Source of the DNA: Pseudomonas sp. GM49
GTDB taxonomy: Bacteria; Pseudomonadota; Gammaproteobacteria; Pseudomonadales; Pseudomonadaceae
Direction of reading: 5' to 3'
Assembly: GCF_000282355.1 (NCBI RefSeq)
Contig: NZ_AKJL01000283.1
Coordinates: forward strand, 1 to 32,164
DNA: 32,164 nucleotides
In this document: positions 24,221 to 31,392 of the stretch, piece after piece
How positions within the stretch are numbered: position 1 is the stretch's first letter
Layout: every line of letters begins with the position of its first letter
Translations under genes and position numbers: made by a program
Notes under the pieces: generated by a model
What the model was told of the DNA's origin: nothing
The model's input: only the letters and a program-made list of their open reading frames with translations
Databases searched by the model: none

Positions 24221-25588
24221 ATGCATAACAAAAAAATCGCTCAGTTGTTGACCTGTTTCACTCTTTCCCTGTCAGCCATGACCACCTATGCAGCTGTCAG
24301 CGCGGTGGACGCTCAGGCACTGAAAAGCACGCTGACACCGATGGGCGCCGAGCGTGCCGGTAATGCTGATGGCAGCATTCCAGCCTGGACCGGTGGCTAC
24401 TCCACGGTGCCGGTGGGCTATCAACAGGGCCATCGAGCGTTCGACCCGTTCGCCCAGGACAAGCCGTTGTACACCATCACTGCAGCCAATCTGGCCAAGT
24501 ACCAGGACAAACTCAGCGACGGCGTGATCCAGTTGTTCAAGGACAATCCGCAGACGTTCCGCATCGATGTGTTTCCGACACGTCGCACTGCATCGGCACC
24601 ACAGTGGGTGTACGACAACACCCTGAAAAACGCCACCCAGGCCTCTCTGGACAGCGACGGCCTGGTAGTTCACGGAGCTTACGGCGGTGTACCGTTCCCG
24701 ATCCCCAAGTCGGGTATAGAAGTGCAGTGGAACCACCAACTGTTGTGGCGTGGAGAGTCGACCCACAGCAAGTACAAGGTATGGACCACCACTGCCGATG
24801 GCCAGCGGGTATTGGCCACGGCGGCCGAGGACGAAGCCCAGTATCCCTACTACTTCAAGGACGGTTCGGCGGAGTCTGCTGGCATCAACTACATGATGGC
24901 CATTCAGTTGACATACGCTCCGGCCTTCCGTGCGGGTGAGGCATTGATGGTTCACAACGTGACGGACTACGTACAGGGCCGCACGTTGTGGCAATACCTG
25001 TCGGGTCAACGCCGGGTGCGTCGTGCCCCGAGCATCAACTTCGATACACCTAACCCCGTGGCCTCGGGCGTCAACTTCGTCGATGAAAACTTTGGCGGGT
25101 CCGGCTCGCCGGAGCGTTATGACTGGAAGCTGATCGGCAAGAAGGAAATGCTCATTCCATACAACAGCAATCAGCTGTTGGCCAACGCCGATGAGAAAGT
25201 CATGGCACAGCGTCATGCCAACCCGGACTACATGCGCTGGGAGCTGCACCGCGTCTGGGTGGTCGAGGCGACCCTCAAGGCCGGCAAACGTCATGCGGTG
25301 CCCAAGCGCAAGTTCTACTACGACGAAGACAACTGGGGTAACGCGATCATCGACGGGTGGGACGCCGAAGGCACTCTGTGGCGCACGTCCCTGACGACTC
25401 CATTCGTGGCCCCGGACATCCCGGCGACTGTGAACTATTGCACCGGCTTCTTCCATGACCATCGAACCAAGGCCTGGATGTACAACTGCGCGTTGGGGGA
25501 TGCGGGTAACGAGCAATACGCGATCACCGATCGTCGTCGTGAAAGCTTCTTCTCTCCCGAGTCGCTGACCAAGATGAGCGCACGCTGA
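24221..25588 (+). CDS. DUF1329 envelope protein
   Basis: 455-residue exported protein of the DUF1329 family. The signal peptide MHNKKIAQLLTCFTLSLSAMTTYA is likely cleaved after Ala24 or Ala25. The mature start LTPMGAERAGNADGSIPAWTGG is a strong DUF1329 signature, and GVPFPIPKSGIEVQWNHQLLWRG is a second conserved block. The fold is reported to resemble LolA/LolB-like lipid carriers, so it could ferry a hydrophobic substrate across the periplasm; this is inference. The ATG at 24221 has GAGGA seven bases upstream, lying over the DUF1302 stop; the gap between the genes is 10 bp. DUF1302 and DUF1329 genes nearly always travel as a pair. Confidence 0.9.
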   Translation: MHNKKIAQLLTCFTLSLSAMTTYAAVSAVDAQALKSTLTPMGAERAGNADGSIPAWTGGYSTVPVGYQQGHRAFDPFAQDKPLYTITAANLAKYQDKLSDGVIQLFKDNPQTFRIDVFPTRRTASAPQWVYDNTLKNATQASLDSDGLVVHGAYGGVPFPIPKSGIEVQWNHQLLWRGESTHSKYKVWTTTADGQRVLATAAEDEAQYPYYFKDGSAESAGINYMMAIQLTYAPAFRAGEALMVHNVTDYVQGRTLWQYLSGQRRVRRAPSINFDTPNPVASGVNFVDENFGGSGSPERYDWKLIGKKEMLIPYNSNQLLANADEKVMAQRHANPDYMRWELHRVWVVEATLKAGKRHAVPKRKFYYDEDNWGNAIIDGWDAEGTLWRTSLTTPFVAPDIPATVNYCTGFFHDHRTKAWMYNCALGDAGNEQYAITDRRRESFFSPESLTKMSAR

Positions 25589-25596
25589 TGTTCTTA

Positions 25597-25625
25597 GCGA
25601 GCCTTGGCTTCGCGGCCGGGCTCGC
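25597..25625. other. Intercistronic hairpin between DUF1329 and YCF48-like genes
   Basis: GCGAGCC (25597-25603) pairs perfectly with GGCTCGC (25619-25625), and three further inner pairs form around a bulge. No T-tract follows. It sits in the 58-bp gap just before the ribosome binding site of the next gene and may tune expression or protect the upstream mRNA. Confidence 0.45.
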
Positions 25626-25646
25626 CTGTCTGACCGGAGGTATGCG

Positions 25647-26711
25647 GTGAATACACACAAATATGCGTTGGCGTGCCTGCTGCTCCTGGGCGTGATTGGT
25701 GAACTGGCGTCAGCCGCCAGCGGCACGGGTGGCAGGAAAGTGGCCGACACGCTGGAGCAGAACGCGCCGCTCTCAACGCTGGCCAGCCGTTCCGCGCTCA
25801 ATGCCGCGGTGATGGCCGGTGAGCGGCTGGTGGTCGCCGGCATGCGGGGCGCCATTCTTTACTCCGACGATCAAGGCCAGCACTGGCAGCAAGCCAGTGT
25901 TCCAGTCTCGGTCAGCCTGACCGGCCTGTGCTTTGCCGATGCCCTCAATGGATGGGCCGTCGGTCATCGCGGGGTGATCCTCGCCACCCGCGATGGTGGC
26001 GTCCACTGGGCCCGGCAACTTCAGGGCGAGCAAGCCGCCCAGGCGATTTTGCAGGTACGCCAGGACCCCGGGCAGATTGACGAAGCGCGACGCCTGGTAG
26101 TCGAAGGCGCCGACAAACCGTTTCTGACCGTGCAGTGCATGGGCGATGGACGCGTGTTGGCCTTGGGTGCTTATGGCTTGGCCTTTAGCACACAAGACGC
26201 CGGTCAGAGCTGGCAGCCTTCGCTGGCGTTACTCAATGGCAGTGAGTCGCAACATATCAATGCGGTGCAAGCCTTGGGTGGACGGATTTATCTGGCCGGG
26301 GAGCAGGGAGCTCTGATGCGTGTCGACCACGACCTGCAAGGATTCAAGCGTTTCGCCAGCCCTTATGACGGCAGCTTTTTCGGCCTGGTGGCCACGCGTA
26401 ACAACAGCCTGCTTGCGTTTGGTTTGCGCGGGCATCTGTTCCGCTCCATCGATCAGGGAGCCAGTTGGCAGTCAGTAGCCGTGGCATCGAGCAAGAGCCT
26501 GACGGCTGCTACTCAATTGCGCGACGGCTCGCTGCTGTTGGCGGATGAGTCGGGGCAAGGGTGGCTCAGCCGTGACGACGGTCGCAGTTTTCGGCCGGTG
26601 GCACCTGAACAACGCTTCCCGCTGATCGCGCTGTTGGCCTTGCCCGATGGCGGCAGCCTGGCTGTCGGTACCCAGGGCATCACTCGTTTCCCGCCGAGCG
26701 CGTTGCGCTGA
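25647..26711 (+). CDS. YCF48/BNR-repeat beta-propeller periplasmic protein
   Basis: 354-residue exported beta-propeller of the YCF48-like (photosystem II assembly factor-like) family. The signal peptide MNTHKYALACLLLLGVIGELASA has likely cleavage after Ala23. Repeated Asp-box-like units are visible: ILYSDDQGQHWQQA, ILATRDGGVHWARQ, AFSTQDAGQSWQPS, LFRSIDQGASWQSV and WLSRDDGRSFRPV. The start is GTG 25647 with GGAGG six bases upstream. The ATG five bases before it is in another frame and stops after one codon. In proteobacterial catabolic clusters such proteins accompany an RND transporter, which follows here after 30 bp, and are thought to assist it. Confidence 0.87.
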   Translation: MNTHKYALACLLLLGVIGELASAASGTGGRKVADTLEQNAPLSTLASRSALNAAVMAGERLVVAGMRGAILYSDDQGQHWQQASVPVSVSLTGLCFADALNGWAVGHRGVILATRDGGVHWARQLQGEQAAQAILQVRQDPGQIDEARRLVVEGADKPFLTVQCMGDGRVLALGAYGLAFSTQDAGQSWQPSLALLNGSESQHINAVQALGGRIYLAGEQGALMRVDHDLQGFKRFASPYDGSFFGLVATRNNSLLAFGLRGHLFRSIDQGASWQSVAVASSKSLTAATQLRDGSLLLADESGQGWLSRDDGRSFRPVAPEQRFPLIALLALPDGGSLAVGTQGITRFPPSALR

Positions 26712-26741
26712 GTCGGCTGGTATAGAAAAAGGAAACTGACA

Positions 26742-29162
26742 ATGGCTATCAGCAATTCAGATGGCTTTACCGCTATCGCCTCCCTGTCGGACTTCGACAA
26801 GTATTCAGGCAATCGCCTGGAACGCGTGCTGTTCAATCACCGGTTCCTGGTGGTCGGCTTCTGCCTGATTGTCACGGTGTTGCTGGCCGTTGCGGCCAGC
26901 CAGGTCAGACTTAATGCCAGCTACTTGAAAACCATTCCCGCGCACCATCCCTTTACGCTCAACTATCTGGAGCATGCCCGCGATCTCAAAGGCGCCGGCA
27001 ACGCGATCCGGGTGGCAGTGGCGATGCGAGAAGAGGGCGATATTTTCAATGCCCGGTACATGGAAACCCTGCGCCAGCTCAATGATGAGTTGTACCTGCT
27101 CAACGGTGTCGACCGAGCCTTCATGCGTTCGCTCTGGACCCCGGCGACCCGCTGGCAAGGGGTGACCGAAGAAGGGTTCGACGGAGGCCCCGTGGTCCCC
27201 GATGGCTTTGACGGCGATGACCGAAGCCTGGATGACTTGCGCGCCAACGTCGAGCGCTCCGGAGAAATCGGCCAACTGGTGGCGGGCGACCTGCGTTCGA
27301 GCATCATCTACTTGCCACTGTTGGAAATAGACCCTAAAACCGGTCAGGCGCTGGACTACAAACAACTTTCCGACAGCCTGGAAACGTTGCGCGGCACCTA
27401 TCAACAACGCGGCGTGGACATCCACATCATCGGTTTCGCCAAAGTCATGGGGGACCTGATCGATGGTCTGTATGCGGTGCTGGCGTTCTTTGCCATGGCG
27501 GTGTTGATCACCAGCGCGATCCTCTATCAATTCACCCGCTGCGTGCGCAGTACCCTGGTGGTGCAGAGCTGCACGCTGATCGGAGTAATCTGGCTGATCG
27601 GCCTGTTGCCGCTACTGGGTTATGAGCTGAACCCGTACTCGATTCTGGTGCCATTTCTGGTCTACGCCATCGGCGTGAGCCATGGCGCGCAGAAGATGAA
27701 TGGCATCATGCAGGATGTCGGGCGCGGCACTCATAAGCTGATCGCGGCACGTTATACCTTCCGCCGTTTGTTTGCCGCGGGGATGACCGCGCTGCTGGCC
27801 GACGTTGTGGGGTTCGCGGTGTTGTCCATCGTCGATGTGCCGGTGATCAAGGAGTTGGCGCTGATCGCCAGTCTGGGTGTAGGCATCCTGGTGTTCACCA
27901 ACCTGGCCTTGTTGCCGATCATGCTCTCGTTCACCGGTGTTTCACCACGAGCGGCCGCCCGTAGTCTCAAGCATGAAGCCCCGGTTGCAGGACAGCCGTC
28001 GCAACTTCTGGTGCGCCTGTTCGAGTATTTCACCAGTCGGCGTTCGGCAGGACTGGCGATCGGAGTGGCGGTAGCGGTCGGGCTCGGCGCGTTGTGGATG
28101 GGCAAGGACTTGAAGGTTGGCGACCTCGACCCGGGGGCGCCAGAGCTACGCGCCGATTCGCGCTACAACCTTGATAACCGGTTCATCATTGAGCATTACC
28201 AGGCCAGCAGCGACGTGTTCGTAATCATGGTCGAAACCCCGGCTGGCCGGTGCGTCGACTACTCGACCTTGCGCAAGGTCGAAGAGCTGGAATGGCGCCT
28301 GCGCGAATTGCCTGGCGTTGAAACCACCAAATCCATCGCCGGGCTGTCGCGCAAGATCAACGTCGGGATGAACGAAGGCAACTTCAAATGGGACGAGTTG
28401 CCGCCTAACCAATCGATGATCAACGCCGCCGCCATGCGCTCACCGCGCGAGCTGTTCAACGGCACCTGCAGCTTGCTGTCGATCTATGCCTACCTCAAGG
28501 ATCACAAGGCCGACACCCTCGACTCCGTGGTCAAGGCCAGCGCCGCCTTCGCTGAAAAATACAACGACGAGCAGACCACTTTTCTGATGGCCGCCGGCAA
28601 TGCCGGGATCGAAAGCGCTACCAACATTGTGGTGAAAAGCGCCAACACGCGAATGCTGCTGGGGGTGTATCTGGCGGTGACGCTGTTGTGCTTCATTGCC
28701 TTCCGCTCATGGCGCGCGGTGCTCTGCGCGGTGCTGCCGTTGATCCTCACGTCATTGCTGGCCGAGGCGCTGATGGTCCAGCTAGACATGGGACTGAAAG
28801 TCGCGACCTTGCCGGTGGTGGCATTGGGCGTAGGGATCGGCGTGGACTACGCGTTGTACATCCTTAGCGTAACGCTCTTCTGGTTACGCCGTGGCGAGAG
28901 CCTGGCGATGGCCTATCGGCAGGCCCTGATGTTCACCGGTCGGGTGGTGGTCTTCACCGGCCTGACGCTGTCCCTGGGTGTCGTCACCTGGGTGTTCTCA
29001 CCGATCAAGTTCCAGGCGGACATGGGTGTGCTGCTGACCTTCATGTTCCTGTGCAACATGCTGGTGGCACTGGTCCTGGTGCCGGCGTTGGCCTGCTACC
29101 TGCTACATCCGGCGAAACCGATTGCGCAGCCGGCAACATCTCTCAAGGAAATCTGCGTATGA
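26742..29162 (+). CDS. RND/MMPL-family transporter (HAE2/HpnN-like)
   Basis: 806-residue inner-membrane RND-superfamily protein. Twelve hydrophobic segments are visible at about residues 35-53, 242-264, 276-293, 296-313, 345-364, 374-396, 436-453, 637-655, 658-678, 686-710, 734-753 and 761-786. Two large periplasmic domains (54-241 and 454-636) lie between helix 1 and 2 and helix 7 and 8. The second half carries GVGIGVDYALY (696-706), a conserved MMPL motif, while the matching place in the first half reads YAIGVSHG without the aspartate. It is shorter than drug-efflux RND pumps and has no membrane-fusion partner here. It probably moves a hydrophobic substrate with the three preceding envelope proteins. 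Direction of transport is unknown. Confidence 0.9.
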   Translation: MAISNSDGFTAIASLSDFDKYSGNRLERVLFNHRFLVVGFCLIVTVLLAVAASQVRLNASYLKTIPAHHPFTLNYLEHARDLKGAGNAIRVAVAMREEGDIFNARYMETLRQLNDELYLLNGVDRAFMRSLWTPATRWQGVTEEGFDGGPVVPDGFDGDDRSLDDLRANVERSGEIGQLVAGDLRSSIIYLPLLEIDPKTGQALDYKQLSDSLETLRGTYQQRGVDIHIIGFAKVMGDLIDGLYAVLAFFAMAVLITSAILYQFTRCVRSTLVVQSCTLIGVIWLIGLLPLLGYELNPYSILVPFLVYAIGVSHGAQKMNGIMQDVGRGTHKLIAARYTFRRLFAAGMTALLADVVGFAVLSIVDVPVIKELALIASLGVGILVFTNLALLPIMLSFTGVSPRAAARSLKHEAPVAGQPSQLLVRLFEYFTSRRSAGLAIGVAVAVGLGALWMGKDLKVGDLDPGAPELRADSRYNLDNRFIIEHYQASSDVFVIMVETPAGRCVDYSTLRKVEELEWRLRELPGVETTKSIAGLSRKINVGMNEGNFKWDELPPNQSMINAAAMRSPRELFNGTCSLLSIYAYLKDHKADTLDSVVKASAAFAEKYNDEQTTFLMAAGNAGIESATNIVVKSANTRMLLGVYLAVTLLCFIAFRSWRAVLCAVLPLILTSLLAEALMVQLDMGLKVATLPVVALGVGIGVDYALYILSVTLFWLRRGESLAMAYRQALMFTGRVVVFTGLTLSLGVVTWVFSPIKFQADMGVLLTFMFLCNMLVALVLVPALACYLLHPAKPIAQPATSLKEICV

Positions 29163-29614
29163 GTCTGGACATTCCCTTTGCCGATACCCAGTTGGCCGAC
29201 CCGTTAAGCATGGCGGCTGCCCGGTTGGCGCTGGATACGGCCCTGCAGTATGCCGGCAAGCATGGCTGGCGAGTCAGCGTTGCGGTATTGGACGCTGGCG
29301 GGCACCTGCTTGCGTTCGGTCGAAGCGCCGGGGCACCGCTGCACACCATCGATCTGGCCCAGGACAAGGCTCTGACTGCGGTCTCTTTCGCCTTGCCCAC
29401 CGCCGATGTCGGCAAGCGCTTGCGTGATGCCCCCGAGCATGTCCGTCAGTGTTTGATCCTGCGGCCGCGACTGGTGCCGATGGGCGGCGCCTTGCCGCTG
29501 CAACTGGGCGACCGCCTGGTCGGCGCGATCGGCGTGTCCGGCGCCAGTGAAGAACAGGATTGCGAATGTGCGACAGCGGGCTACGACGCCATTACCCAAT
29601 ACCTGCACCGATAA
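29159..29614 (+). CDS. GlcG/HbpS-family (DUF336) protein
   Basis: 151-residue protein of the GlcG/HbpS family. The pattern AARLALDTALQYAGKHGWRVSVAVLDAGGHLLAFGRSAGAPLHTIDLAQDKALTAVSFALPT, then GGALPLQLGDRLVGAIGVSGASEEQDCECATAGYDAI, is the family signature. Some members bind heme or cobalamin; others sit in catabolic operons with no assigned reaction. There is no signal peptide, so it is cytoplasmic. The ATG at 29159 overlaps the RND stop (ATGA) and has AAGGA eight bases upstream. It lies directly before the hydratase gene, which hints at a role in the lower meta pathway rather than transport. Function unknown. Confidence 0.87.
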   Translation: MSLDIPFADTQLADPLSMAAARLALDTALQYAGKHGWRVSVAVLDAGGHLLAFGRSAGAPLHTIDLAQDKALTAVSFALPTADVGKRLRDAPEHVRQCLILRPRLVPMGGALPLQLGDRLVGAIGVSGASEEQDCECATAGYDAITQYLHR

Positions 29615-29640
29615 TTTTGCCTACTGTCAGGAGTCGCTCC

Positions 29641-30429
29641 ATGAACCCTTCAACACTCAATCCGCAGCACCTGGGTGACCAGCTGTTCAACGCTCTGATC
29701 GAGGCGCAGGCCATCGCGCCGCTGACCGAAAAACATCCTGAGTTGACCCTGGAACAGGCGTATCAGATCCAGCAACACCTCATCAGCCGCCGCCTGGCCG
29801 GCGGTGAGCGAATCGTTGGCAAGAAAATCGGTGTGACCAGCCAAGCGGTGATGGACATGCTCGGCGTGCGTCAGCCGGATTTCGGCCAATTGACCAATGC
29901 CATGGTCGTCAATCCGGGCTCCAGCGTGGCTATGGCCGGGCTGATCCAGCCCAAGGCCGAAGGCGAAATCGCCTTTGTGCTCAAGCACGATCTGACCGGA
30001 CCGGGCATCACGGTGGCCGACGTATTGCGTGCCACTGAAGGTGTGATGGCCTGTTTCGAGATTGTCGATTCGCGGATCCGCGACTGGAAAATCAAGATCC
30101 AGGACACCGTGGCGGACAACGCCTCGTGCGGCGTGTTCGTGCTCAGCGATCGGCTGGTCAGCCCACGGCAATTGGACCTGTACACCACGGGCATGGTGCT
30201 GGAGAAAAACGGTCGGATCGTCGGCACCGGCGCCGGGGCGGCAACCATGGGTTCACCGGCGATCGCAGTGGCCTGGCTGGCAAATACGCTGGGCCGGTTG
30301 GGCATGAGCCTAAAGGCCGGTGAAGTGATTCTGTCGGGTGCACTGTCGGCGATGGTGCCGGTGGTGGCGGGGGACAACCTGCGGGTCAGTATCGCGGGAA
30401 TCGGCAGTTGCTCTGTGCGTTTTGACTGA
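29641..30429 (+). CDS. mhpD: 2-oxopent-4-enoate (2-hydroxypenta-2,4-dienoate) hydratase
   Basis: 262-residue enzyme of the MhpD/DmpE/BphH hydratase family. It adds water to 2-hydroxypenta-2,4-dienoate, giving 4-hydroxy-2-oxovalerate. Family blocks: GKKIGVTSQAVMDMLGVRQPDFGQLTNAMV (around residues 60-90), AEGEIAFVLKHDL (around 106-118, metal-binding glutamates) and ACFEIVDSRIRDWKIKIQDTVADNASCG (around 137-164). The ATG at 29641 has AGGAG seven bases upstream, and the length is normal. It is followed by the dehydrogenase and aldolase in the usual D-F-E order. It implies that the ring-cleavage product is split into this dienoate plus an acid by a C-C hydrolase, which is not in the window. Confidence 0.93.
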   Translation: MNPSTLNPQHLGDQLFNALIEAQAIAPLTEKHPELTLEQAYQIQQHLISRRLAGGERIVGKKIGVTSQAVMDMLGVRQPDFGQLTNAMVVNPGSSVAMAGLIQPKAEGEIAFVLKHDLTGPGITVADVLRATEGVMACFEIVDSRIRDWKIKIQDTVADNASCGVFVLSDRLVSPRQLDLYTTGMVLEKNGRIVGTGAGAATMGSPAIAVAWLANTLGRLGMSLKAGEVILSGALSAMVPVVAGDNLRVSIAGIGSCSVRFD

Positions 30430-30443
30430 GGATCTAAAAGACT

Positions 30444-31382
30444 ATGAACAAGAAAATCAAAGCAGCGATTATCGGTTCCGGCAACATCGGCACCGACTTG
30501 ATGATCAAGATCCTGCGTAACGCCAGGCACCTGGAAATGGCGGTCATGGTCGGCATCGACCCGGCCTCCGACGGTCTGGCCCGCGCCCAGCGCATGGGCG
30601 TGGCGGTCACCCATGAAGGAGTTGAAGGCCTGACCCGCATGGATGTGTTCAAGGATATCGACTTCGTCTTCGACGCGACCTCGGCTGGCGCCCACGTGAA
30701 GAACGATGCGTTTCTGCGCTCGATCAAACCCGGCATCCGCCTGATCGACCTGACACCCGCCGCCATCGGTCCGTACTGCGTGCCGGTGGTCAACCTCGAA
30801 CAGAACCTCGCTCAGCTCAACGTCAACATGGTCACCTGCGGTGGCCAGGCGACCATCCCGATGGTCGCCGCTGTCTCGCGCGTGGCCAAGGTGCATTACG
30901 CCGAGATCATCGCCTCGATCGCCAGCAAATCCGCCGGCCCCGGCACTCGCGCCAACATCGACGAATTCACCGAAACCACCTCCAAGGCCATCGAAGTGAT
31001 CGGCGGCGCGACCAAGGGCAAGGCGATCATCGTGATGAATCCGGCTGAACCACCGTTGATGATGCGCGACACGGTGTTTGTGCTGTCCGAAGCCGCCGAT
31101 CAGGCGCTGGTAGAAGATTCTATCGTCGAGATGGCGGCCGCCGTACAGGCCTATGTGCCGGGCTATCGCCTGAAGCAAAAAGTCCAGTTCGACGTCATCC
31201 CCGAAGACGCACCACTGCACATCCCCGGCCTCGGCAAGTTCTCCGGACTCAAGACTTCGGTGTTCCTCGAAGTCGAAGGCGCCGCCCATTACCTGCCGGC
31301 CTACGCCGGCAATCTCGACATCATGACCTCCGCTGCCTTGGCCACTGCCGAGCGCATGGCGCAGTCGATGCTGAACGTCTGA
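30444..31382 (+). CDS. mhpF: Acetaldehyde dehydrogenase (acylating)
   Basis: 312-residue CoA-dependent NAD-linked aldehyde dehydrogenase of the MhpF/DmpF/BphJ family; it turns acetaldehyde into acetyl-CoA. The NAD fold starts [17 protein letters not shown] (GxGxxG at residues 11-16). The catalytic Cys132 lies in [14 protein letters not shown], at the same number as in DmpF. Further signatures are [22 protein letters not shown] and [11 protein letters not shown]. It starts 14 bp after the hydratase. The protein forms a channelling complex with the aldolase of the next gene in all known members. DmpF or BphJ would be equally valid names. Confidence 0.95.
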   Translation: MNKKIKAAIIGSGNIGTDLMIKILRNARHLEMAVMVGIDPASDGLARAQRMGVAVTHEGVEGLTRMDVFKDIDFVFDATSAGAHVKNDAFLRSIKPGIRLIDLTPAAIGPYCVPVVNLEQNLAQLNVNMVTCGGQATIPMVAAVSRVAKVHYAEIIASIASKSAGPGTRANIDEFTETTSKAIEVIGGATKGKAIIVMNPAEPPLMMRDTVFVLSEAADQALVEDSIVEMAAAVQAYVPGYRLKQKVQFDVIPEDAPLHIPGLGKFSGLKTSVFLEVEGAAHYLPAYAGNLDIMTSAALATAERMAQSMLNV

Positions 31383-31392
31383 GGAGACTGAC

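Noticed and set aside
24272..25855. 527-codon open frame on the minus strand
   Set aside because: Antisense to the DUF1329 and YCF48-like genes, which both have signal peptides, ribosome binding sites and family signatures.
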